Shown: positions 6,133-14,252 of the stretch, piece after piece
How the letters are laid out: each line of letters starts with the position of its first letter
How positions within the stretch are numbered: position 1 is the stretch's first letter
From: Cacconaster sp045641345
GTDB taxonomy: Bacteria > Bacteroidota > Bacteroidia > Bacteroidales > UBA932
Assembly (NCBI GenBank): GCA_045641345.1
Contig: JAZUGR010000003.1
Location: 1 to 29,588 of the forward strand
DNA length: 29,588 bases
Direction of reading: 5' to 3'
Notes under the pieces: generated by a model
The model's database searches: none
What the model saw: only the letters and a program-made list of their open reading frames with translations
Told to the model about the DNA's origin: nothing
Translations under genes and position numbers: made by a program

Positions 6133-8154
6133 ATGAAGAAAATAGGCATATATCTCGCCTTTGCCCTGGCTCTGGTCGTGATGATGGCTGTCTATCCCAA
6201 GAACAGCCGTTTTGACAACGTATATGAAATCGGTATGCCGTGGGACTACGAAACGCTCATCGCGGATTTCGATTTTCCCATTCTCAAGACGGAGCAGGAG
6301 ATGCTGCGCGAAAAGGAGGAGAAGTCATCGGATGTCATCGATTGCTATATATACGACGCCTCCGTTGCCGAAAACGCAATAAAATCGTTTGAAAGCGCAG
6401 CTGATGCAGGCGGGGTCAGCAGGGTGCTTGTCGGAATCATATCGGATGACATGCACGATATGTATGAAACCGGAATAGTGCCTGCGGTGGATGCCGATTC
6501 ATCCGACGAGGTGATACTTGTCAAGAGGGGCAAGAGGATGTCGGAGGAGAATCTGAAGAACGTATGGTCGCTGCACGATGCGTTGGGGCGCCTCGGCGAA
6601 GACGTGAAGAAGTTCGACCCTGAACTCAATGCCGACGAGATACTCGCACTGTGTTCCATCAAAACGGCGCTGGAACCCAATATGTGGTACGACGAGAAGA
6701 CTACCTCCATGTTCCACAAGGAGGCGGTTGATTACATATCTCCCACCAAGGGGATGTTCTACGCCGGGCAGCTCGTAGTCTCTGAAGGCGAGTTGATAAC
6801 ACCCGACATCTGCGAGATACTCGACTCGTACAGGGCCGAATACGAAAAGATACACGGAGAGGACACTACCGGATGGCATTACTGGCTGGGCACTTTCTGC
6901 TGCGTGGTAGTATTCCTCGGAATCATGCTGACAATGATGTATGCCGGTGACAGCTCGATATTGAGCGATATCAGGCAGACCTCTCTGGCCCTGACCCTGT
7001 TCCTGATAGCCTTCGTGTCAGCTTCGCTGTTTGTGAGGTACGGCTCTTCATACTGGATGTTCATCCTGCCCTTTGCGGCGCATGCCGTCTATCTGTCATC
7101 GTTCTTCAACCGCAATTCGGCGATGCTTATGTATGTGGCCGTCGTCCTGCCGCTGATTCTGGTGCCCGAGTACGGCATCACGCTGTTTATATGCAACCTT
7201 GCCTCGGGCGTGGTGGTGTTCCTTACATCGGAATGGCTCAACAGCGGCTGGAAGCAGTTCCTCAACGCCGTGTTCGTGTTCGTGGTGATGTTCCTGATAG
7301 TTTTTTCAATCTACTGGCTCACCAGCATGTCTCCTGATATGGAGACGATAAAGGTGACTGTGGCAGTATTGGCAATCAACTCGGTTCTGGTGGTGGTGTG
7401 CTATCCTTTCATATTCATATTCGAGAAGGTGTTCTCGCAATTGTCATACGCTCATCTGTGGATACTCACCGACACCAACAACAAACTGCTTTCGCGTCTC
7501 GCCCATCTGGCTCCGGGGACTTTCCAGCACTCGATGCAGGTGGCCAACATGGCTGAGGCTGCGGTGCGCGAGATAGGCGGCAACTCGATGCTGGCAAGGG
7601 TGGGGGGCCTGTATCACGATATCGGCAAGATAGATAATCCGCAGTGCTTTGTGGAGAATCAGCTGCCCGGGGCGGACGACGATTTCCACAAGAAGCTCTC
7701 GCCCGACGAAAGCGCCCGCGAAATAATAAGGCACGTGGAGGACGGTATCGCACTGGCCGGAAAGAATTCACTCCCGGACATTGTCACCGATTTCATCAGA
7801 ACCCATCACGGAAGCACCCTTACAGGATATTTCTATTCCAAGTACTGCAATGCCGGAGGGGATGCGTCGAACAAGGCTCCATTCATGTATTCAAGCGGCC
7901 TTCCCAGGACAAGGGAACACGTCGTGCTGATGCTCGCCGACTCGATAGAGGCTTCGTCGCGCACGCTCAAGAGCTACAGCCCCGACAATATCTCCGCGCT
8001 TGTCGACGGGATATTCGACGAGCGGCTCAAGGGGCGTCAGTTCGACGAGTCGGATATTTCGATGAAGGAAATCGGGGCTCTCCGCAATTTCTTCAAGACT
8101 TATCTGCAGCAGGTTTACCACGCAAGGATTTCCTACCCGAAGCGCAGGAAATGA
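6133..8154 (+). CDS. PgpH-type membrane HD phosphohydrolase (c-di-AMP phosphodiesterase)
   Basis: Membrane phosphodiesterase that probably degrades the second messenger c-di-AMP to pApA. Architecture in order: one N-terminal membrane segment (residues about 5-17), an extracytoplasmic 7TMR-HDED-like domain to about residue 255, a seven-helix membrane region (about 255-435), then a cytoplasmic HD domain. The latter starts with HLAPGTFQHSMQVANM (His466), followed by LYHDIGKIDNP (His495-Asp496) and RTHHGS. The length of 673 aa is close to the family's usual 650-720. The ATG at 6133 lies 5 nt after the dipeptidase stop, so the two are co-transcribed; an in-frame TTG at 6124 is less likely. The last 62 bp overlap the end of lnt on the other strand. 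Confidence 0.93.
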   Translation: MKKIGIYLAFALALVVMMAVYPKNSRFDNVYEIGMPWDYETLIADFDFPILKTEQEMLREKEEKSSDVIDCYIYDASVAENAIKSFESAADAGGVSRVLVGIISDDMHDMYETGIVPAVDADSSDEVILVKRGKRMSEENLKNVWSLHDALGRLGEDVKKFDPELNADEILALCSIKTALEPNMWYDEKTTSMFHKEAVDYISPTKGMFYAGQLVVSEGELITPDICEILDSYRAEYEKIHGEDTTGWHYWLGTFCCVVVFLGIMLTMMYAGDSSILSDIRQTSLALTLFLIAFVSASLFVRYGSSYWMFILPFAAHAVYLSSFFNRNSAMLMYVAVVLPLILVPEYGITLFICNLASGVVVFLTSEWLNSGWKQFLNAVFVFVVMFLIVFSIYWLTSMSPDMETIKVTVAVLAINSVLVVVCYPFIFIFEKVFSQLSYAHLWILTDTNNKLLSRLAHLAPGTFQHSMQVANMAEAAVREIGGNSMLARVGGLYHDIGKIDNPQCFVENQLPGADDDFHKKLSPDESAREIIRHVEDGIALAGKNSLPDIVTDFIRTHHGSTLTGYFYSKYCNAGGDASNKAPFMYSSGLPRTREHVVLMLADSIEASSRTLKSYSPDNISALVDGIFDERLKGRQFDESDISMKEIGALRNFFKTYLQQVYHARISYPKRRK

Positions 8155-9736
8155 AAGCCAGCAGAAGGAGCGCCAGCGCTGCAACGGGTGCGCCGCGGCC
8201 GATGAAGTCTCCGTGCATTGAAAAGAACGTGAGCCCGTTGCGGGTATGTATGGTGCCGCGGATTGCGGTCTCCACCCAGTAGGGGGTGGATGAAAGCACC
8301 TCGCCCTTCTGGTCGATGAATCCGGATATCCCGTTGTTGGCAACCTGCACAAGGTCCCTGCGGTTCTCTATGGCACGCAGTTTGGCATATCTGAAATGCT
8401 GGTGGTAGCCTGGGGAGTCGCCCCACCATCCGTCGTTGGTTATTACGGCGAGGAAATCGGCGCCTGCCTTCACCGCCCTGGACGAGTAGTCGCTGTAGAT
8501 CGATTCGTAGCATATCATAGGCGCCGCCACGTGGCCGTCGGCTCCCTCGAGCGGCTCCATCCTTGAGGAGCGGCCGTAACTTTCGGTCGAACCTCCGAAA
8601 TGGTCGAAGATCTTTCCGAGGAACGTGAATTTGTCCTGATAAGGTATTATCTCGACTCCGGGTACGAGCTTGGATTTGTTGCTGAAGCTTATTTCTCCGC
8701 CGGCATCGAACATCATCGCCGAGTTGTACACGTCGGTCCATCCGCTGCTGCGTCTGCGGGCCGAAGTGGTGGGCTTGGGGCCGTGGCCGTAGTTGCGGTA
8801 GGACAGTGCGCCCAGAAGCATGCTTGTCCCAGGGCGGGATGAAAGGAATTCGCAGTATCTTGCGAAGGAGAGGTTTCCGCCTGGATTGTCGAGGTCGATG
8901 TCGTAGGTAAACGTTTCGGGGGTTATGATGTACCTGGTGGCCGGGGTGGCAATGCTGTCGGCAAGTGCGATGAGCCTCTCGTCAAGCGACGACTGCGCAA
9001 TCACTCCGTATTTTGCAAAGGGGTCCACGTTGGGCTGCACCGCCACCACCTCGACAGGCTCCCCTTCCTCTCTGTAGGAGTAGAAGCGCACAAGGGACAC
9101 CGCCGTGGGGACCGTCACAACAACCGCCCATATCGCCGCATGGCACAGGGCGCGCCGTTTCGCGCCGCACTGCAGGGCGCGGATGGACAGGAAAAGGGTG
9201 AGGCCTGAAAGAAGTATCCAGAGGGAGCCGCCTTCGGCTCCGGTGACGTCATACCATTGCACGAGACGGGTGGAAGTGGCAAACGAGTTGCCGAGGGTGA
9301 GCCAGGGCCACGAGAGCTCTATCTCGTGGTATGCGTGTTCCCACGCCACCCAGATGCAGATGAAAATCAGGTGCGGAAGGATGGTGCAGCCGCAGCCTTT
9401 CCTGCAGCAGAAGTTGCGCACCGCGATGAAGATGGCGAAAATGGCCGTCATAAAGAGCGAATTGCAGGTCAGTGCTCCTACCGCTCCGGCCGGGGAGACA
9501 TACCATATCCAATATGTGGCGGCAATGTTGAAGAGGGCGAAAGCCGTGAAACAGTACCACCCTTTGTGGCGTGCCTTCTCCCTGCGCAGCATCTCCTCCA
9601 TACAGAAGAGCGGGGCGAAACTTGCAAGGGCAAGGAATCCTGCCCCTTCGACCAGATAGGGGATTGCCGCAAGGGCGGCGAAAAGTATTGCAAGGCTCAA
9701 TGCGGACAGCGCTGTCCTGCCGGTCATCCGTGTCAT
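8093..9736 (-). CDS. lnt: Apolipoprotein N-acyltransferase
   Basis: Integral membrane enzyme that adds the third acyl chain to the N-terminal Cys of lipoproteins, the last step of lipoprotein maturation. Several N-terminal membrane helices (residues about 10-215) include the SWPWLTLGNSF segment typical of Lnt. A nitrilase-like periplasmic domain then carries the Glu-Lys-Cys triad: Glu274 in TPETF, Lys356 in NKSKLVPGVE, and Cys409 in MICYES. A WWGDSPGYHQH motif follows and a final membrane helix lies near the C-terminus. Length is 547 aa. The start at 9736 follows the -7 box at 9768-9775; an in-frame ATG at 9727 is an alternative. The upstream extension of the open frame would include the promoter. 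It overlaps pgpH tail to tail by 62 bp. Confidence 0.94.
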   Translation of the reverse strand: MTRMTGRTALSALSLAILFAALAAIPYLVEGAGFLALASFAPLFCMEEMLRREKARHKGWYCFTAFALFNIAATYWIWYVSPAGAVGALTCNSLFMTAIFAIFIAVRNFCCRKGCGCTILPHLIFICIWVAWEHAYHEIELSWPWLTLGNSFATSTRLVQWYDVTGAEGGSLWILLSGLTLFLSIRALQCGAKRRALCHAAIWAVVVTVPTAVSLVRFYSYREEGEPVEVVAVQPNVDPFAKYGVIAQSSLDERLIALADSIATPATRYIITPETFTYDIDLDNPGGNLSFARYCEFLSSRPGTSMLLGALSYRNYGHGPKPTTSARRRSSGWTDVYNSAMMFDAGGEISFSNKSKLVPGVEIIPYQDKFTFLGKIFDHFGGSTESYGRSSRMEPLEGADGHVAAPMICYESIYSDYSSRAVKAGADFLAVITNDGWWGDSPGYHQHFRYAKLRAIENRRDLVQVANNGISGFIDQKGEVLSSTPYWVETAIRGTIHTRNGLTFFSMHGDFIGRGAPVAALALLLLAFISCASGRKSLRGKPAADKS

Positions 9737-9767
9737 CCGAATCACTCTTAAAATGTATTTCTCTTGG

Positions 9768-9797
9768 CAAAAATACTCAATTTGAATATATTTGCAA
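9768..9797 (-). promoter_or_regulatory. Promoter for lnt
   Basis: On the minus strand TATTTTTG (9775-9768) is preceded by TTG (9797-9795) with a 19-nt spacer. It interlocks with the divergent promoter of the LysE-family gene. Confidence 0.55.
9787..9794 (+). promoter_or_regulatory. -7 box for the LysE-clpC operon
   Basis: TATATTTG ends 19 nt before the ATG at 9814. A weak -33 (TTGG at 9764-9767) lies 19 nt upstream. The box lies inside the spacer of the lnt promoter, so the two promoters occupy the same DNA. Confidence 0.5.
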
Positions 9798-9813
9798 TTC
9801 ATAACGCAGCGGA

Positions 9814-10473
9814 ATGATTCTCGTCAACTTCATAAAGGCAGTGATAATAGGTCTGGGCGCTTCCATCCCCCTCGGCCCGGTGGGTGTGCTCTGCATCCAG
9901 AAAACGATAAGCAAGGGGCGCTGGGCAGGGTTCTCCCTCGGCCTGGGCTCATCTCTCACCGATGCCTTCTATGCCGGTGCGGCGCTGCTGTCGCTCTCTT
10001 TCGTGAGCGGATTCCTCGACCGCAACCGTTTGTGGGTAATGCTTATCGGTGGAATCATAGTATTTGTGGTGGGGGCCAACATAGCGTTCAAGAATCCCGT
10101 AACCCAGCTGCGCCAGCGCAACAATCCAGGCGCGAAATCGAGATTCTTCGCCGATGCCCTCCAAGGCTTTGCAATGACCATCACCAACCCCGGGGCCCTC
10201 GCTCTGATGATAGGCCTTTTCGCATTCGTGGGTATCAAGCCGGAGGCCTATACCTCGTCCCAGTCGATTATAATAATGATACTCGGCGTAGTGGCCGGCA
10301 CCGCTACCTGGTGGTTCATACTCAGTTGGGTGATCAACCTCTTCAGAGACAGGTTCAAGCTCCGCCAGCTGCTTATCCTGAACCGTATCTCGGGAGCCAT
10401 AATATCCATTCTCGGTCTGGTTGCCGCAATCGACGGTCTCGTCGAACTCTTCCATGAAGTCCTTGTTCTCTAG
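9814..10473 (+). CDS. LysE-family (LysE/RhtB) exporter
   Basis: Inner-membrane protein of the LysE superfamily, expected to export amino acids or related small molecules. The 219-aa sequence has about six hydrophobic helices and the family's N-terminal signature IPLGPVGVLCIQKTISKG (residues about 18-35). A GLGSSLTDAFYAG segment and a mid-protein TITNPGALALMIGLFAF follow, corresponding to the conserved NP motif of the second repeat. It is followed after only 3 nt by clpC, so the two share a transcript. The reason for pairing an exporter with a protein-unfoldase is not evident from sequence. Substrate unknown. Confidence 0.85.
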   Translation: MILVNFIKAVIIGLGASIPLGPVGVLCIQKTISKGRWAGFSLGLGSSLTDAFYAGAALLSLSFVSGFLDRNRLWVMLIGGIIVFVVGANIAFKNPVTQLRQRNNPGAKSRFFADALQGFAMTITNPGALALMIGLFAFVGIKPEAYTSSQSIIIMILGVVAGTATWWFILSWVINLFRDRFKLRQLLILNRISGAIISILGLVAAIDGLVELFHEVLVL

Positions 10474-10476
10474 GCT

Positions 10477-12885
10477 ATGGACGAGCGGCGCGACATTCGG
10501 ATAATTTTGAATTTTGCCCGCGAGGAGGCCTCGCGTATGGGCAGCCTTACCATCGGAGCCGACCACCTTTTTCTCGGGATGCTCCGTCTGGGCAGCTGTG
10601 ATGCCGTCAAGGCCGTCTCCGCCGCAGGTGTCGACCTTGCTGCGGTAAAACGCAACATAGAGGCCCTGATTGCAGCGCCGGAGCCTGTCCCCTTCGACAA
10701 GGCGGGGGAGATAGAGATATCCGACCAGGTCAAGGAGATATTCGAGGCGGCTTCGACGCGCTTTGCCCGTGGCGGCGCCCAGCCCGGCACGCTTCATATA
10801 TTGCTTGCGATAATGACCTCCCCTTCGGGAGTGACGCGCGACCTGCTGCTGGATGCCGGAGTCGATCTGCGAAGCCTCGTCAATATGGCATCGGTGGCCG
10901 ACACTTCCACCGAGAGCGAAATCATCCCCAAGCAGGCCGAAATAGGGGCGCAGCCTCTTCTCGACGAGTATGGGCGCGACCTTACCGCGGCTGCCGCAAG
11001 CGGGCAGCTCGATCCTGTCGTGGGCAGGGATGCCGAAATACGCAAGCTTGCGCTGATACTCTGCCGCCGCAAGAAGAACAATCCGGTGCTCATAGGAGAG
11101 CCCGGTACGGGCAAGACCGCTATAGTCGAGGGACTTGCCGGCCTGATAGCGTCGGGGCGCGCCCCGAAGGCCCTTTCGGGCAGAAGGATAGTGTCGCTTG
11201 AGGTTGGCTCCCTGGTGGCCGGTACCAAATTCAGAGGGCAGTTCGAAGAGCGCATCAAGGGGCTTCTCAAGGAGATTTCGGCCGAAAAGGGGCTTATCAT
11301 ATTCATTGACGAGCTGCATACCATCGTGGGCGCCGGAGGCGGGCAGGGCTCTATCGATGCAGCCAATCTGCTCAAGCCGGCTCTTGCATGCGGCCGGATG
11401 CAGTGCATCGGAGCCACCACCGAGGATGAATACCGCAATTTTCTGGAGAGGGATGCGGCTCTCGACCGCCGCTTCCAGAAAGTCGTGGTGGAGCCTTCCG
11501 ATTTTGCACAGACCCTTGAAATACTTAAGGGCATAAGGGAGCAGTACGAAACCTTCCACGGCGTACATTACAGCGACGAGGCGCTTGAGGCGTGCGTCAG
11601 CCTTTCGCAGCGCTATATCAACGACCGCTGTCTGCCCGACAAGGCCATAGACGTGCTTGACTTTGCCGGCAGCCGGGCCGGACTGGACGCCGCTCCTGCG
11701 CTTTGCGACGGAGAGAGGCTCGACAATATCCGGGCAGCCAAGAGGGATGCGGCCCTTGAGGGCGATTTTGCCAGGGCTGCCGCATTGAGGCGGCAGGAGA
11801 AGGAGATGCTTTCAAGCTGCAGCGACTCCCGTAAGGCCGACACCCCTGTGGTGGAGATTACCGCCGATGACGTGGCAAAGGCAGTGTCTTCGATAACCCG
11901 CATTCCCGTTCACCGCATCGCCGCAAAGGAGAGCGACCGTCTCCTCAATATGGAACCGGGCCTCAAGGGCGAGGTGATAGGGCAGGACGATGCCGTAGCT
12001 GCCGTTTCCAGGGCCATAAGGCGCAACCGCACCGGAATGAAGGACCCGCTCAAGCCGGTTGGCACGTTCCTCTTCGTGGGGCCTACCGGTGTGGGCAAGA
12101 CCCTCCTCGCCAAAAAGATCGCCGAATATATGTTCGGCTCCTCCGACCGCCTTGTCAGGATAGATATGAGCGAGTATCTCGAGAAATTCTCCGTGTCGCG
12201 CCTTGTTGGGGCTCCTCCCGGATACGTGGGCTATCAGGACGGCGGGCAGCTGAGCGAGGCGGTGAGGCGCAACCCGTATTGCGTGGTGCTCCTTGACGAG
12301 ATAGAGAAGGCCCATCCCGACATATTCAACCTGCTGCTGCAGGTCCTCGATGAGGGCCGCCTTACCGACGGCCGCGGCCGCAGCGTGGATTTCCGAAATG
12401 CCGTGATAATCCTAACCTCCAACGTGGGGAGCCGTCAGGTGGCCGATTTCGGAGGAGGAGTCGGATTCTCCACAACCTCGGCCCGCGATTGCCGCAGCAA
12501 GGCCGGCAGGAATCTGGTCCGCAAGGCGCTCGGCAAGACCTTCGCTCCCGAATTCCTCAACCGTCTCGATGAGATAGTGTATTTCAACACACTCTCGCGT
12601 GAGGATATATGCTCTGTGGTGGGCATCGAAACGGCATCTCTCAAAAAGCGCATGGCCGCTTCGGGATTCGACCTTTCGATCGACGACGATGCCCTGCAGT
12701 TCATAGCAGGGGAGGGATATGACTCCGATTATGGGGCAAGGCCTCTCAAGCGGGCTGTGCAGCGCTATGTGGAGGATCCGATAGCCGACCTCATAGTCGG
12801 AGGCTCCATTCCGGAGTCCCGCCCCGTGGTGGTGAGGGTGTCGCTCAACGGCGAGGGGACGGGCACCGTGGCCACCTGCCGCTGA
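10477..12885 (+). CDS. clpC: ClpC-type AAA+ unfoldase of the Clp protease
   Basis: ATP-driven unfoldase that feeds proteins to ClpP in the cytoplasm. Domains in order: Clp N-domain with two repeats (residues about 1-140); first AAA+ module with Walker A GEPGTGKT (207-214) and Walker B IIFIDELHT; a middle region containing a UVR-like helix pair (DAALEGDFARAAALRRQEKEM), which marks the ClpC branch; second AAA+ module with GPTGVGKT (535-542) and VVLLDEIEKAHPD; the ClpP-docking loop with the tripeptide V662-G-F664; and the C-terminal D2-small domain. Its 802 aa is normal for ClpC. The VGF loop argues for a true protease partner rather than a ClpB disaggregase. Confidence 0.95.
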   Translation: MDERRDIRIILNFAREEASRMGSLTIGADHLFLGMLRLGSCDAVKAVSAAGVDLAAVKRNIEALIAAPEPVPFDKAGEIEISDQVKEIFEAASTRFARGGAQPGTLHILLAIMTSPSGVTRDLLLDAGVDLRSLVNMASVADTSTESEIIPKQAEIGAQPLLDEYGRDLTAAAASGQLDPVVGRDAEIRKLALILCRRKKNNPVLIGEPGTGKTAIVEGLAGLIASGRAPKALSGRRIVSLEVGSLVAGTKFRGQFEERIKGLLKEISAEKGLIIFIDELHTIVGAGGGQGSIDAANLLKPALACGRMQCIGATTEDEYRNFLERDAALDRRFQKVVVEPSDFAQTLEILKGIREQYETFHGVHYSDEALEACVSLSQRYINDRCLPDKAIDVLDFAGSRAGLDAAPALCDGERLDNIRAAKRDAALEGDFARAAALRRQEKEMLSSCSDSRKADTPVVEITADDVAKAVSSITRIPVHRIAAKESDRLLNMEPGLKGEVIGQDDAVAAVSRAIRRNRTGMKDPLKPVGTFLFVGPTGVGKTLLAKKIAEYMFGSSDRLVRIDMSEYLEKFSVSRLVGAPPGYVGYQDGGQLSEAVRRNPYCVVLLDEIEKAHPDIFNLLLQVLDEGRLTDGRGRSVDFRNAVIILTSNVGSRQVADFGGGVGFSTTSARDCRSKAGRNLVRKALGKTFAPEFLNRLDEIVYFNTLSREDICSVVGIETASLKKRMAASGFDLSIDDDALQFIAGEGYDSDYGARPLKRAVQRYVEDPIADLIVGGSIPESRPVVVRVSLNGEGTGTVATCR

Positions 12886-12897
12886 GAGGGCCTCTGC

Positions 12898-13665
12898 CTA
12901 CTGCCGCCCCAAAAGGGTCAGCACGTATTTGATGCTTCCGAGATTATATATCGTCACTGCATTTGCGCTCACCTCCCCGAGACCGCGGATGCGGTCACGC
13001 TCCACTTTCCGGCAGGATATCCGGCGCATGGTGGAGGGGTCGACCAGAAACTTCTGAGGCGGCAGCTGTGCGGTGCGCGTGAATCCCAACTTTTCGTAAA
13101 CCCCGCCCTCGGACCATTCCCTGTCGGCGTAGGTCATTATGTCGTCGGGGTGCACCTCATCGATGAATGCCTTGAGCAGGCGGCCCATTCCGCCGCATAT
13201 CCTGCAGTCGGGAAGAGAGGCGGCCCTCACCCATTCGTACGACGATACAATCCGCTCCCTGCCGTTTATCATCCGGGTTATCGGTCTCGGCGCGGAGAAA
13301 GTTGACACTGCGACAAGCTCGCCTTCGTATTCCAGACCGTAGCGGTAACTGCATTTGGCATAGCCGTAAACGTGATTGTCTTCGAGAAACCTCCTTGCAG
13401 TGGCGGCATCGGGCCTTGAGACAAGGCACTTGCGTGCGAATATGGATCTGAATCGCCCCTGATGCGCCGCAAGCCTCTTTTCGATAAGTTCGCGGCGGCT
13501 CTTCCACCGGTCTTCGAACACATAGATGGTGCCGGCCTCCGGAGCTATCGGCTCCGCGGCCTCCTCGAGGGTGACGTGACGGATTACAGTCAAACTGTTC
13601 GGGTTTGTCTTACCAAAGATACCAAAAATTTGTAATTTTGCAGACAGCGGATTGAAATCAGGCAA
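12898..13665 (-). CDS. GNAT-like protein of unknown function
   Basis: A soluble protein of up to 255 aa with no signal peptide or membrane segment. The segment from SYRYGLEYEGELVAVSTF through YEWVRAASLPDCRICGGMGRLL to TYADREWSEGGVYEKLGF resembles an acetyltransferase-like fold also seen in phage proteins (pattern GLYYDGELVG.., GG..KLL..F, YADRRWS.G..Y..LGF). This likeness is from pattern memory, and neither the acceptor nor catalytic activity can be assigned. The start is uncertain. The ATG at 13665 gives the longest frame, but a -7 box at 13614-13621 points to a shorter form starting near the TTG at 13593 (TVIRHVTLEEA). It converges with clpC, 12 nt apart. Confidence 0.7.
   Translation of the reverse strand: MPDFNPLSAKLQIFGIFGKTNPNSLTVIRHVTLEEAAEPIAPEAGTIYVFEDRWKSRRELIEKRLAAHQGRFRSIFARKCLVSRPDAATARRFLEDNHVYGYAKCSYRYGLEYEGELVAVSTFSAPRPITRMINGRERIVSSYEWVRAASLPDCRICGGMGRLLKAFIDEVHPDDIMTYADREWSEGGVYEKLGFTRTAQLPPQKFLVDPSTMRRISCRKVERDRIRGLGEVSANAVTIYNLGSIKYVLTLLGRQ
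13614..13621 (-). promoter_or_regulatory. -7 box inside the 5' part of the GNAT-like frame
   Basis: The minus strand reads TATCTTTG, an exact TAnnTTTG match. If used, translation would begin downstream of the ATG at 13665, for instance at TTG 13593. Confidence 0.4.
13633..13640 (+). promoter_or_regulatory. -7 box for the small secreted protein gene
   Basis: TAATTTTG matches TAnnTTTG and gives a leader of about 35 nt before the ATG at 13683. The -33 element is unclear. Confidence 0.45.
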
Positions 13666-13682
13666 TCACAAAACATAACAGA

Positions 13683-14195
13683 ATGAAAAAATCTTTATTT
13701 CTCGTGGCGCTTGTGGCACTTATGACAATCGCTCCCTTCAATGTAGCAAAGGCGCAGAGCGCCCTTTCGAGCGTCGCTTCAGCCCTTACCGCAGGCAACG
13801 GCAAATCTGCAGGTGCGGCCCTCCTTTCGCTTTACACCCAGTACAAGGCAGACGGCAAAATGGATTTCGCAAATCCTTCAAACATCTCCAATCTGCTGAC
13901 TCTCGTGCAGAACATCAAGGGTTTGAAAGAGACCTCCAACACCACCAATTTCCTCTCCGGCCTCATCTCGGGCTCCAAGAATCTGGTCAACAAAAGCAAC
14001 TCTTCGAGCGTGATGAGCACCCTCTCCTCGCTGTCCACCCTCGACACTTCCGCTCTCGCCTCACAGGCAGCCGGCAGCGCGGCCACGTCGCTTCTGTCAA
14101 AGCTCGGCGGCAGCAAGTCAAGCGGCAGCAACACCTCTTCGGCCGTAACAAGCGCCGCTTCGTCGCTTCTTTCAGGGTTGTTCGGAAATCTCTGA
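13683..14195 (+). CDS. Small secreted Ser/Ala/Leu-rich protein, unknown function
   Basis: A 170-aa protein that I do not recognise. Residues 1-24 form a clear signal peptide (MKKSLFLVALVALM, ending NVAKA before Q25), so it is exported. There is no lipobox Cys, and the mature part contains no Cys at all. The first half is helical-looking with amphipathic stretches. The second half is low complexity, rich in Ser, Ala, Leu and Gly, with a loosely repeated SSLLS/ASSLLSGL pattern and a C-terminal GLFGNL. It has its own promoter box and a strong terminator, so it is a single-gene unit and may be well expressed. It might be an envelope or surface-associated protein; nothing specific supports a function. 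Confidence 0.8.
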   Translation: MKKSLFLVALVALMTIAPFNVAKAQSALSSVASALTAGNGKSAGAALLSLYTQYKADGKMDFANPSNISNLLTLVQNIKGLKETSNTTNFLSGLISGSKNLVNKSNSSSVMSTLSSLSTLDTSALASQAAGSAATSLLSKLGGSKSSGSNTSSAVTSAASSLLSGLFGNL

Positions 14196-14218
14196 TTCCG
14201 ATACGGAGCCGGAATATG

Positions 14219-14252
14219 AAACAAGGACTGACGTTTTCGTCAGTCCTTGTTT
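14219..14252. terminator. Bidirectional intrinsic terminator
   Basis: A perfect 15-bp inverted repeat (AAACAAGGACTGACG, loop TTTT, then its complement) lies between two converging genes. Reading plus it ends in TTTT-rich sequence, and reading minus the repeat ends in TTT. The stop codon of the minus-strand holin-like gene (14240-14242) is inside the stem. Confidence 0.88.

Noticed and set aside
9949..11568. A 539-codon open frame on the minus strand opposite the LysE gene and clpC
   Set aside because: It is antisense to two clearly recognised genes, has no family-like motifs and no promoter box. Such long shadows arise from GC-rich codon usage.
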